Assembly (NCBI GenBank): GCA_002499905.1
Contig: DANP01000021.1
Coordinates: 1 to 20,147 of the forward strand
Reading direction: 5' to 3'
Length of the DNA stretch: 20,147 nt
Source of the DNA: Methanolinea sp. UBA277
GTDB taxonomy: Archaea; Halobacteriota; Methanomicrobia; Methanomicrobiales; Methanospirillaceae
Both the position numbers and the translations under genes were made by a program. The notes beneath the pieces are model-generated. The model saw only the letters and a program-made list of their open reading frames with translations. It ran no database searches and had not been told where the DNA came from. The first letter of the stretch is position 1. The number at the start of each line of letters is the position of its first letter. Positions 7,310 to 14,372 of this stretch are shown piece after piece.

Positions 7310-8169
7310 TCCGGCTCGCGGTGGTCAGCGGGAAGGGGGGGACCGGAAAGACGGTGGTCACTGGAGCGATTGCCCGGATCTGCACCCGCCCGCGGGTCAT
7401 GGTGGACTGTGATGTGGATGCCGCCAATCTCGAGCTCCTCCTGAAACCACGGATTCTCGAGCGGAAGGATTTTTACGGGATGGAAGCCGCATGCATCGAT
7501 CCCGCCATATGTACGGGGTGCGGGATCTGCAGCGATGCCTGCCGGTTCGAGGCTATCCGGATGTACGGCGGGACCTGGGCGGTTGAGACCGGCCGGTGTG
7601 AAGGCTGCGGGGTCTGCAGACTGGTCTGCCCTGCAGGGGCGGTGAGTATGCAGCCCCGCGTGTGCGGGGAGATCTTCTATTCGGAGACCCCCTACGGGAA
7701 CCTGGTGCACGCCCGGCTGGCCCCGGGAGCCGCCAACTCAGGCCTCCTTGTCGGGGAGATCAAAAAACTGGCGCTGTCCCGCGATGGTGACTGCGACCTG
7801 ATGCTCATTGACGGCCCACCCGGGATCGGATGCCCCCTGATCTCCACCATCACCGGGACCGACCACGTGCTGGTAATAACCGAACCGAGCGTTTCAGGCC
7901 TCCATGACCTCGAACGGGTGGTCCGGGTCAGTAGCAGCCTCCGGACACAGGTATCGGTGGTGATCAACAAGTCTGACCTGAACCCCCGGATATCCGGGTC
8001 GATCAGGGGGTTCTGCCGGAAGCAGGGCATTTCGTTCCGGGGCGAAATACCCTATGACGAGTCCGTTATGGAGGCGGTGCGGATGGCACAGCCGGTGACC
8101 GAGTACGACTCTCCGGCATCGGTGGCAATTCATACCATCTGGGACGCTCTATCCCACGAGCTCTGGTAG
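7306..8169 (+). CDS. MinD/Mrp-type ATPase with double [4Fe-4S] ferredoxin insert, copy 2
   Basis: A 287-residue paralogue of the preceding ATPase. Walker A is GKGGTGKT (9-16), followed by VDCDVDAANLELLL and the Walker B-like IDGPPGIGCPL. The ferredoxin cysteines occupy the same positions as in copy 1 (69, 72, 75, 79 and 98, 101, 104, 108). The pair arose by duplication and probably works as a heterodimer, since such ATPases act as dimers. The start at 7306 (MIRLAVVSGK) follows a GGTGGAGGG ribosome-binding site and overlaps the stop of copy 1; the longer frame from 7249 lies inside copy 1 and is rejected. Co-transcribed with nifX-1 and the following DUF134 gene (6-nt gap). Confidence 0.9.
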   Translation: MIRLAVVSGKGGTGKTVVTGAIARICTRPRVMVDCDVDAANLELLLKPRILERKDFYGMEAACIDPAICTGCGICSDACRFEAIRMYGGTWAVETGRCEGCGVCRLVCPAGAVSMQPRVCGEIFYSETPYGNLVHARLAPGAANSGLLVGEIKKLALSRDGDCDLMLIDGPPGIGCPLISTITGTDHVLVITEPSVSGLHDLERVVRVSSSLRTQVSVVINKSDLNPRISGSIRGFCRKQGISFRGEIPYDESVMEAVRMAQPVTEYDSPASVAIHTIWDALSHELW

Positions 8170-8175
8170 GGAATC

Positions 8176-8595
8176 ATGCAGGACGGAGAGATGCCGGAAG
8201 GGGTGCGACGGAGGGGCCGCCCCCGGGTCAGGAGGCGGATGGTTCCCGAGGGCCCCCTCCGCTGTTATGCACCGCAGTGCAACACCGTTGAGGAGGAAGA
8301 GACGGTGACCATCCTGCCGGAAGAGCTTGAACTCCTGAAACTTGTAGACCTGAATGGTCTCGGGCAGGAGGAGGCGAGCGCGGTGATCGGCGTCTCGCGG
8401 AGGACGGTCTGGAAAGACCTCCATGAAGCACGGCGGAAAGTGGCTGATGCCCTCATCCACGGCAAGAGGATCGAGATCGCCGGCTGCGAACAACGTATCG
8501 AGGGAAAGTGCCCGCAGGAAACCGGTTCCTGCCCCGGATCGGGGGAAAGACTCTGCCGGTGGCGCCACCGGCAGGGAGATCGGAACGATGAGTAA
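8176..8595 (+). CDS. DUF134/UPF0251 helix-turn-helix protein, copy 2
   Basis: A 139-residue paralogue of the protein at 3351-3791. It shows the same order: basic RRRGRPRVRRR, LRCYAPQC with a CX4C pair, then the sigma-70 region 4-like helix-turn-helix (LPEELELLKLVDLNG through IGVSRRTVWKDLHEARRKVADAL). A cysteine-spaced tail follows (CEQRIEGKC, PQETGSC, PGSGERLC). One tail spacing is six rather than seven residues. It is the last gene of the nifX-minD-minD operon and is followed within 40 nt by a promoter with a perfect palindrome, a natural candidate target. It resembles the pseudogene at 5700-5923 more than copy 1 does over the IHGK-EIAGC segment. Confidence 0.87.
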   Translation: MQDGEMPEGVRRRGRPRVRRRMVPEGPLRCYAPQCNTVEEEETVTILPEELELLKLVDLNGLGQEEASAVIGVSRRTVWKDLHEARRKVADALIHGKRIEIAGCEQRIEGKCPQETGSCPGSGERLCRWRHRQGDRNDE

Positions 8596-8616
8596 TTTCA
8601 ACGTGCCGGATACATT

Positions 8617-8645
8617 ACTTTTATTTAATTATACTCATATGAGTA
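8617..8645 (+). promoter_or_regulatory. Predicted promoter with perfect 14-bp palindrome (site C)
   Basis: A TATA-like stretch (TTTTATTTAATTA, about 8619-8631) runs straight into TACTCATATGAGTA (8632-8645), which equals its own reverse complement. A repressor there would sit between the TATA box and the expected start near 8650. It lies between DUF134 copy 2 and the DUF5320-like gene. The left half recurs at sites A and B. Confidence 0.6.
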
Positions 8646-8678
8646 ATTAAGGCACACGTGTGCCAGGCGGTAATCATT

Positions 8679-8969
8679 ATGCCAGGATATGATGGAACAG
8701 GCCCCCTCGGACGGGGGCCTATGACCGGGTGGCGCCGGGGCTGGTGCATGGCCGGCCGCGCCCCCGTGCCGCAGCAGGGTGCTCCCCAGGCGGCAGGTAC
8801 AGAGACTCAGGGACAGACTCCCGTACAGCCCGCCATGCCGGAACAGGGACCGATCGTCTACGGACGTGGCCGCGGCGGCATCCCGTGGGGATGCGGCAGA
8901 GGTTTCGAAGGCGATATGCGGGGCGGCAGAATGGGACCACGATGCGGGGGATGGCGCTGGAGATATTGA
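8679..8969 (+). CDS. DUF5320-like Gly/Arg/Pro-rich small protein
   Basis: A 96-residue protein beginning MPGYDGTGPLGRGPMTGW, the typical opening of the DUF5320 family. It is followed by a Pro/Gln-rich middle (about 35-60) and a Gly/Arg-rich C-terminus with WGCGRG and RCGGWRW. It has no membrane segment and is probably largely disordered. Three cysteines are scattered (near residues 23, 70 and 89). The function is unknown; relatives often sit beside NifX-like and MinD-like genes. The ATG at 8679 was chosen over the GTG at 8658 because family members start at MPG. The next gene follows after 3 nt, so the two are co-transcribed. Confidence 0.8.
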   Translation: MPGYDGTGPLGRGPMTGWRRGWCMAGRAPVPQQGAPQAAGTETQGQTPVQPAMPEQGPIVYGRGRGGIPWGCGRGFEGDMRGGRMGPRCGGWRWRY

Positions 8970-8972
8970 TCT

Positions 8973-9329
8973 ATGGACGAGCAGACAGGATCAGTAACCA
9001 GGCGGATCGCCATCGCTGCTGAGGGATCCGGTGTCTCCTCACACTTTGGCCACTGTGAACGGTACGCGATTTACCATATCAGGGGCCAGGAGATCGTCCA
9101 CCAGGAATTTATTATTAGTCCCGGGCATGAACCGGGAAAGCTTCCCCGGCTGCTGGCATCCTGTGCGATCACCCATGTGATTGCCGGTGGCATGGGAATG
9201 AAGGCCGTCCGGCTCTTCGAGGAGCAGGGTATTGGTGTCATTCTCGGCATCCAGGGACCGGTTGATGAGGTCGCCGTCTGTTTCGCACAGGACAGGATTG
9301 TTTCCGGCAAGAGCATGTGCGATCACTAA
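8973..9329 (+). CDS. NifX/NifB-type Fe-Mo cofactor-binding family protein, copy 2
   Basis: A 118-residue single-domain protein of the same family as the one at 6109-6444, but clearly divergent. It shows RRIAIAAEGSGVSSHFGHCERYAIYHI at the start and a THVIAGGMGMKAVRLFEEQGIGVILG core. The HFGHC segment with a histidine pair and cysteine resembles the metal-binding region of this family and is absent from copy 1, which has RFGRA. The two may carry different cargo or act at different steps. Start ATG follows a GGAGAT site. It is the last gene of the plus-strand block; a T-run follows at 9345. Confidence 0.85.
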   Translation: MDEQTGSVTRRIAIAAEGSGVSSHFGHCERYAIYHIRGQEIVHQEFIISPGHEPGKLPRLLASCAITHVIAGGMGMKAVRLFEEQGIGVILGIQGPVDEVAVCFAQDRIVSGKSMCDH

Positions 9330-9344
9330 AAACCCGGTTATATC

Positions 9345-9350
9345 TTTTTT
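9345..9350 (+). terminator. T-run terminator after nifX-2
   Basis: TCTTTTTT, ending 21 nt after the nifX-2 stop, is a typical archaeal oligo-T terminator. An A5 run at 9329-9333 supplies a shorter T-run on the opposite strand after the ABC remnant, so the spot may serve both directions. Confidence 0.5.
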
Positions 9351-9369
9351 CCAGCTGGCGACGGCGGGG

Positions 9370-9867
9370 TCATTCGTTTATCGGAATGATAAACGGTTTT
9401 CCGTGCATGTGGACCACCGACACCGGCACATGGTACACCTCACGGATGATCTCAGGAGTTATGATCTCTTCTCCGCCCGCCGCATGAATACAGCCACCCT
9501 TCATGAGGACAAATTTGGTTGCGTACCGGACGGCAAGGTTGAGATCATGCATCGTCATCGGTGCTGCGACGGCGTGCTCGCGCGCCACCTGTTGAGTGAG
9601 GGTCAGGATACCGATCTGGTTTCTCGGGTCAAGGCTGCTCGTCGGTTCATCAAGCAGTAGCACCCGGGGCTCCTGGACCAGTGCCCGGGCAATGGCCACT
9701 ATCTGGAACTTCCCGCCGCTGATCTGGTCGATGGAGCGGAGCGAGAGCCTGGGCAGATCGAGATGTTCAAGGATCTCCTGCACGAAGGCGATATCCCGTC
9801 TGGTGACATCCCACCGGATGTGTCGTTTGTGGTAGTGCCGACAAGAAGGGTATGGCCTGCCGCGAAG
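9370..9867 (-). pseudogene. Truncated FecE-like ABC transporter ATPase (N-terminus missing)
   Basis: The reading frame encodes the C-terminal two-thirds of an iron-siderophore/cobalamin-type ABC ATPase. It has a signature-like ISGGK (usually LSGGE), Walker B VLLLDE, D-loop SSLDP, H-loop MTMHDLN and a C-terminal family tail (AAGGEEIITPEIIREVY). Homology runs upstream of the GTG at 9783 through RHIRWDVTRRDIAF to about RGRPY near 9853-9864, then stops. No Walker A or Q-loop exists, so it cannot hydrolyse ATP as a normal subunit. No permease or binding protein is adjacent. It lies about 70 nt after the radical SAM gene. A rearrangement that cut away the 5' part is the likely cause. Confidence 0.75.
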
Positions 9868-9900
9868 AAAAACTGGATTCCCCCCCTCGGACCGGGAGGG
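9865..9900 (-). terminator. Possible hairpin plus T-run after the radical SAM gene
   Basis: On the minus strand, CCCTC and GAGGG (9884-9900) form a short stem, followed about 10 nt later by TTTTTCTTC (9865-9873). It sits 36 nt beyond the radical SAM stop. The stem is only five pairs, so support is modest. Confidence 0.35.
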
Positions 9901-9935
9901 AGCAGGGATGGGCTTCCGAGATATTCAACGGAGTG

Positions 9936-11102
9936 CTACCGGGATACCATCTGCTGCATCAGCGACATGATCCCCGGTTTTTCCGGTTTCTTCCGGGGAG
10001 CGGGGGGGAACGCGAACTGTTCCATGGCACACCGGTCCTCCATCTCACGGTTGAGCCGGTCACCGATCTCGTCAAATATTCTCCGGTATGCCGTGCAGTA
10101 CGGATCGACTGCCGCAACGTTCCCCCCGGTCGGCACAATGGCGTTATAGGGGCAGCCACCCCGGCAGTAGCGGATATGCCTGCACTCCCGGCAGGACTGG
10201 TCCACGAGGTCCCTGAACCGGTACATCCGCTGCCCGGCGTCTGATGCTGCGAGGTCTTCCGGGGAGGGATGATCGGATACCCTGCCCATAACCCATTCCG
10301 GCATCCCCACGAAGCGGTAGCAGGGATAGATGCTCCCGTCAGGCCCGACGGCGAAGGTTGTTCCCATGCAGTCCGCAAACGTACAGACTGTCCCCCGCCG
10401 GGTAAAGACGCACTTGACGAGGTCGCTGATATTCATGATCTCGATTCCGCCGAGATGTTCAAGCGACTGGTCGAGGAGGAAGACCAGCAGTTCCCCGTAG
10501 TCCTCAGGAGCGAGGGTCCATGGTTCCGGGTTTGCATTTCGCAGGGACGGCAGGGCGGGATGGAGCTTGAGGGTGTATCCATGGTCGAGGAAAAAGCGGA
10601 AGATCTCCTCCCGGTGTTTCACAGACTCGGAGGTGAAGGTGCAGATGAAGCTCACCCGGACACCATGCTCCCTGGCGATCCGGTAGCCCCGCATGGTCTT
10701 TTCAAAGTATCCTCTGCCCCGCTGCAGGTCATTGATCTCCGGGGCCCCGTCGATACTTGAACCGAGGGGGACCTGGTAGGCGGCGAGAACCTGCGCCATT
10801 TCCGGCGTCATGAGCCAGAGGTTGGTCTGCATGGCAAAATCCGGTTTCATCCGGGCAAGTCCCTCGGCAAGCAGGGGAAGGGCCTGACGGTAAAAATCCG
10901 GTCCTGCGAGGAGCGGCTCACCCCCGTGGAAGGTGAAGGTGACCCGGTCCTGCGGGAAGTCCCGGAGCCATTCCACGACTTCCCTGACAGTTTCTATGCC
11001 CATGACCGGAGATCCCGGCTCAGAACTCCAGCAGTACCTGCACCGGGCCGGGCACCCGAGCGTGGGGATGAGCATCACGTGGAACGGATTTTTCATGATC
11101 AT
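9936..11102 (-). CDS. Radical SAM/SPASM enzyme, peptide- or protein-modifying type
   Basis: A 388-residue protein of the anaerobic sulfatase-maturase-like radical SAM group. The CX3CX2C cluster motif is at Cys17, 21 and 24, followed by the FHGGEPLL segment (58-65). A C-terminal SPASM domain has a CX15C pair with the DGSIYPC turn (Cys245, Cys261), CX2CX5CX3C (Cys304, 307, 313, 317) and a final Cys336, enough for two auxiliary Fe-S clusters. Such enzymes modify peptides or proteins, but the substrate is not evident. It follows mcrA in the same direction after a terminator-like T-run. The ATG at 11102 has a GGAGG site 9 nt upstream; a second ATG at 11096 is further from it. Confidence 0.88.
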   Translation of the reverse strand: MIMKNPFHVMLIPTLGCPARCRYCWSSEPGSPVMGIETVREVVEWLRDFPQDRVTFTFHGGEPLLAGPDFYRQALPLLAEGLARMKPDFAMQTNLWLMTPEMAQVLAAYQVPLGSSIDGAPEINDLQRGRGYFEKTMRGYRIAREHGVRVSFICTFTSESVKHREEIFRFFLDHGYTLKLHPALPSLRNANPEPWTLAPEDYGELLVFLLDQSLEHLGGIEIMNISDLVKCVFTRRGTVCTFADCMGTTFAVGPDGSIYPCYRFVGMPEWVMGRVSDHPSPEDLAASDAGQRMYRFRDLVDQSCRECRHIRYCRGGCPYNAIVPTGGNVAAVDPYCTAYRRIFDEIGDRLNREMEDRCAMEQFAFPPAPRKKPEKPGIMSLMQQMVSR

Positions 11103-11170
11103 GATTCTTTTCCTCCTCCCCGGAGTTATACGTTTCCAAAATACCCTGTCTCGAGGGGCGTGAACGTCGT

Positions 11171-11187
11171 CCGGGAATGACTCCCGG
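11171..11187. repeat. Inverted repeat CCGGGA-N5-TCCCGG upstream of the radical SAM gene
   Basis: Six-base arms separated by ATGAC lie about 70 nt before the radical SAM start and about 80 nt after the mcrA stop. No T-run follows on the minus strand. It could be an operator or an RNA hairpin. The rest of 11103-11267 holds the mcrA T-run and no usable ORF. Confidence 0.35.
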
Positions 11188-11239
11188 TCAGAAGTATTCA
11201 GCAGGCACAGGTCCGGCAGACAGTGTCGGGAATGGCGAT

Positions 11240-11246
11240 AAAAAAA
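11240..11246 (-). terminator. T-run terminator of the mcr operon
   Basis: On the minus strand TTTCTTTTTTTATCG follows the mcrA stop by about 20 nt; seven consecutive T residues fit an archaeal terminator. It would separate mcrBDCGA from the radical SAM gene, although read-through is possible. Confidence 0.55.
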
Positions 11247-11267
11247 GAAATGATGGGTGAACTGACC

Positions 11268-12971
11268 TTACCGTGCCGGTATGATCAGTGCACGCTCTCC
11301 GGCGGGCATGTACTCGCGGATGGCACCCTTGGCGAACTCGCGCCTGGGCTCGGCGAAGTCGAACTTGAGCGAGGGGTCGGCGAAGGTGATCTTGATCAGC
11401 GGGTTGAGTGACCAGGCATCTCCGCGGGTGAAGTGAGCTGCACCGCAGATAGCTGCGTACTCTCCCTGGTGTCCGACGTTCATCGCGTAGTTCGGGTAGT
11501 TTGCTCCACGGAGTTCTCCGACGGCACCCTCGTCTGCACGGAACGACTCGGTGTTTGCGGAACCGCACTGGTCCTGCAGGTCGTATCCGTAGAATCCGAG
11601 ACGTGACCAGCCCTCCTTGTGCAGGAGCATGGAGAGGTACCAGCCGTTCAGACCGGCGTTGGAGTTCCCGGTGGCGATGGCCGTGGACAGACCGGAGGCA
11701 GCGGCCAGCACCGATGCACGCTGGGAACCACCGAAGTGGGTCTCGAGTGCAGTCGGGAACTGCTCGTACTGCTCCATACCATAGAGGGTGACCTCGGTTG
11801 CGATGTCGTTGATGACATCCTGGGTGGCCTTGGCCTTGTCCTTCTCGTTCGGGTTCTTCCAGTCGACTTTGTACTTGTCCTTGATGTAGTCCATACCGTA
11901 GTAGGTGTAGTCGTCAAGGATGTTGTCGGTGTATGCGGCAGTGGCGTACTGGGTGAACCCGACACCACCGGACATGTAGGAACCGAGCCAGATCTGGTCG
12001 AACAGCATGGTTCCGGCACCCACAACCTCGAGCGAGGCCCGGGCCGGGTCATGCGGGTACTTGCGGTCGGTCTGGACCATGTCGGCGAAGTGACCGAACT
12101 TTATGCCACCAGGCTCGTTCGGGCCACGTGCACGGCGGGCAGGCAGGATCTCTGCCATCTGGATAACACCGGCGTGCTTGGCAGCGAATGCCAGGTCGGC
12201 GGTTGCTGCTTCTCCGGCGCACATGTGGTAGGCACCGATGAAGGACATGCCGAGCTGCATGGCTGACCAGCGGGAGGTGGTTCCACCATCACAGGTCCTC
12301 GAGACGATGGTCGGGATGTGGATGGCCTGCCACAGGGCCTTGCCGACTCCTGCCTTCAGCTGCTCGGCCTGCTTGGCCGGGAAGAGCTTGTCGATGGGGA
12401 TGACGAACTGGGGCTCGAGGTCGTCGGCCATCTCGTCGTCACCGGTAAAGACCTTCACGTAACAGTCGTCCACCAGCGAGGGGTGGGTCTCGACCATGTG
12501 CTCCTGGACCACGGCTGCTCCGGGCATGGCGTGGTTGAGCACGTGGAGGAATTCGTTGATGGTCTCGGGGGTCACTTCCTTGCCCAGACGCTTCTGCAGA
12601 GTCTGGTGGGCAAGGTCCATGTTGACGATGATGGTCCTCCTGATATCGTCCCACATCTGCTGCATGGCAGCGTTGTTGACGAAGTGCAGGTCGTCGCCCT
12701 CCACGAATACGCCGGTTCCGGAGACCTCGTAGGTCATCAGCTGGCGCTGCCCGAGCGGGATACCACCGATGTGGCACCTGACCGGGTCGTACATGGAGAT
12801 ACCACGGGCCATCTCGGCATTCTTCCCGGCCTTGACGAACTCCATCTTCCTGGGGGACTGCTTCAGACCGATCCGGTTGAACACGGTCGAGGTGCTCTGG
12901 GGGTCCTCTGCGAACTTCTCCTTCAGGGCCTTCAGGAAGAGTTTCTGGGTTTTCTCGATCTTCTTTGCCAT
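11268..12971 (-). CDS. mcrA: McrA, methyl-coenzyme M reductase alpha subunit
   Basis: A 567-residue catalytic subunit of the enzyme that makes methane from methyl-CoM and coenzyme B at nickel cofactor F430. By comparison with the Methanothermobacter marburgensis enzyme, Gln156 corresponds to the nickel ligand Gln147 and Tyr342 to Tyr333. Sites of known modification are present: His266 (methyl-His257), Arg280 (methyl-Arg271), Gln417 (methyl-Gln400), Gly462 (thio-Gly445) and Cys469 (methyl-Cys452). An eight-residue insertion in the acidic/lysine-rich loop before Gln417 explains the numbering shift. The ATG at 12971 was chosen over the GTG at 12980: GGAGGAG at the end of mcrG is properly spaced and the protein then begins MAKKIEK. 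Last gene of the operon. Confidence 0.98.
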   Translation of the reverse strand: MAKKIEKTQKLFLKALKEKFAEDPQSTSTVFNRIGLKQSPRKMEFVKAGKNAEMARGISMYDPVRCHIGGIPLGQRQLMTYEVSGTGVFVEGDDLHFVNNAAMQQMWDDIRRTIIVNMDLAHQTLQKRLGKEVTPETINEFLHVLNHAMPGAAVVQEHMVETHPSLVDDCYVKVFTGDDEMADDLEPQFVIPIDKLFPAKQAEQLKAGVGKALWQAIHIPTIVSRTCDGGTTSRWSAMQLGMSFIGAYHMCAGEAATADLAFAAKHAGVIQMAEILPARRARGPNEPGGIKFGHFADMVQTDRKYPHDPARASLEVVGAGTMLFDQIWLGSYMSGGVGFTQYATAAYTDNILDDYTYYGMDYIKDKYKVDWKNPNEKDKAKATQDVINDIATEVTLYGMEQYEQFPTALETHFGGSQRASVLAAASGLSTAIATGNSNAGLNGWYLSMLLHKEGWSRLGFYGYDLQDQCGSANTESFRADEGAVGELRGANYPNYAMNVGHQGEYAAICGAAHFTRGDAWSLNPLIKITFADPSLKFDFAEPRREFAKGAIREYMPAGERALIIPAR

Positions 12972-12976
12972 GTCAA

Positions 12977-13738
12977 TCACTCCTCCGGCATGAAGCCGTA
13001 TTTTGTCCTCAGCGAGTGGACACGCTGGACGTATTCGACGTATTCCTGGTCAGAGCGGAACGGAACGCCAACGAGCGAGTGGAAGATGGTGCTGTGTGCC
13101 TTGAGCCACTTGTCATCCATCATCTTGCCGACCTTGACCTCCTTGTCCAGGGGCTCGCTGTTCTGGTTCTTGACATACTTAACCATACCGGCCTTCTTGT
13201 CGAGGATGCACCTCTGCATCATGTCGAACATCATCCCGTCTTCAGCAAGACGGAGCGAGTGTCCGTGCACCGTCGAACCGCGGATACCGGTGCGGGCAGG
13301 GTCAAAGAGTTCGGTAGCGACGAGTTCCTTGGCGATCTTCTCGAGGTCACGCTCACGGCACTCGACGATCTGACGTCCGGACAGAGTTCCCGGGTCTACA
13401 CCACGGTAGCGGTATGACTCGACATAGGACCGCTGGTAGGGGTGGCAGGGGGCATTGTACATCGAGTCTGCGAACTGGATGAACCTGATACGGTCCCCGG
13501 CCTTTGCGCCGTCAATGGGAACGACCATCTTTCTGACGGGGCAGTCGGGCTCTCCCTCGGTCAGTGGCGGGTGGGCGCTCGGATAGGCTGCACCGGGTGC
13601 CTTGTGGCCCATCAGCAGGACAATGTCCTCATCTGAAATGTCGCGGACCTTCTCAAGCTTCTTGCTCGGGTCCATCTGTTTGCGCCGGTTCTCTGCAATT
13701 GTAGAGCTTCCCGGCCCATACTGGGGTTTGTAAGCCAT
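12977..13738 (-). CDS. mcrG: McrG, methyl-coenzyme M reductase gamma subunit
   Basis: A 253-residue soluble subunit that, with McrA and McrB, builds the hexameric (alpha-beta-gamma)2 enzyme and lines the F430 pocket. Typical stretches include MAYKPQYGPGSSTIAENRRK at the start, LMGHKAPGAAYPSAHPPL and the STVHGHSLRLAEDGMMFD motif. The length matches the family (about 250). An AGGAG ribosome-binding site overlaps the mcrC stop. The stop lies 5 nt before the mcrA ATG, and the mcrA ribosome-binding site is inside the final mcrG codons, suggesting coupled translation. Confidence 0.98.
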   Translation of the reverse strand: MAYKPQYGPGSSTIAENRRKQMDPSKKLEKVRDISDEDIVLLMGHKAPGAAYPSAHPPLTEGEPDCPVRKMVVPIDGAKAGDRIRFIQFADSMYNAPCHPYQRSYVESYRYRGVDPGTLSGRQIVECRERDLEKIAKELVATELFDPARTGIRGSTVHGHSLRLAEDGMMFDMMQRCILDKKAGMVKYVKNQNSEPLDKEVKVGKMMDDKWLKAHSTIFHSLVGVPFRSDQEYVEYVQRVHSLRTKYGFMPEE

Positions 13739-13751
13739 TTTTTAATCACTC

Positions 13752-14372
13752 CTAAGTTTTGATCAACCTCATCACCGCACGAATGACTTCCGCCATCTTC
13801 TCCCGGCTGGGCGTCTGGCCGCGGGTTACCCCGCTCACGATGGCCATGACCGTCCCCTTGGTTTTCACCTTATCGGAAGGCGGCATCACTAAGGCGGTTT
13901 TTACACCTTCCTTTGCAAAATCCTCAAAGTCGACGGGTGCCTGAGAGACCACAACTGCCATCACATCACAATGCTGGAGGATGAACCTCACCTTGTGCAC
14001 CACGTGAGAGCGCACATTGCCATGATGGAGGATGGCGACCTTGTGTTTCTCGATCTGCTGTATCTCCTGCTCTGTCAGGCCGAAATATGCACCGAGCACG
14101 GCGCCCCCGATGTTGCGTGCATCGGGAGGGACCCCGCTCCCTGCATTGAGTACCAGGGTGCTGATGGAATACTCGATCCCCTGCTGTCGTAATGCCGAGG
14201 TGATGTCGCATACGGGCTTGGTGACATGGCGCCTTCCGGGGGACATGCCGACCACGATGACATCAGGGTAGCGGCATTCCGAGATAGTGCCCCTCTGGGC
14301 GATTCCTCCGCCTTTTCCCATGCCCATTGCCGCACGGCAATCGACAACCTGGGTAACTCGTCCCATTGGCAT
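13752..14372 (-). CDS. mcrC: McrC, methyl-coenzyme M reductase operon protein C
   Basis: A 206-residue accessory protein of the mcr operon. McrC is known as a component of the activation (A3) machinery that reduces the nickel of F430 with ATP and AtwA. Visible family stretches are VVDCRAAMGMGKGGGIAQRGTI, GMSPGRRHVTKPVCDIT and LHHGNVRSHVVHKVRFILQHCD. It contains conserved-looking cysteines (CRAAM, ECRYP, VCDIT, HCDV). The ATG directly follows the mcrD TAA stop with no gap (TAAATG); a second ATG two codons later is an alternative. Order B-D-C-G-A is the standard one. Confidence 0.95.
   Translation of the reverse strand: MPMGRVTQVVDCRAAMGMGKGGGIAQRGTISECRYPDVIVVGMSPGRRHVTKPVCDITSALRQQGIEYSISTLVLNAGSGVPPDARNIGGAVLGAYFGLTEQEIQQIEKHKVAILHHGNVRSHVVHKVRFILQHCDVMAVVVSQAPVDFEDFAKEGVKTALVMPPSDKVKTKGTVMAIVSGVTRGQTPSREKMAEVIRAVMRLIKT

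Noticed and set aside
6652..7710. Minus-strand ORF (352 codons) across the two MinD genes
   Set aside because: Antisense shadow of two clear ATPase genes, with Pro/Ser/Arg-rich, featureless translation.
6109..9329. Nitrogen-fixation gene cluster
   Set aside because: NifX-like and MinD-like proteins occur here without nifH, nifD, nifK, nifE, nifN or a radical SAM NifB, so a nitrogenase role is not supported.
11103..11267. Precursor peptide gene for the radical SAM enzyme
   Set aside because: Both strands were read; only very short frames without convincing ribosome-binding sites were found.
12318..13373. Long plus-strand ORF (351 codons) across mcrA and mcrG
   Set aside because: It is antisense to well-identified mcr genes, has low-complexity Val/Leu/His/Gly content and matches no family; it arises from the GC-rich codon pattern.
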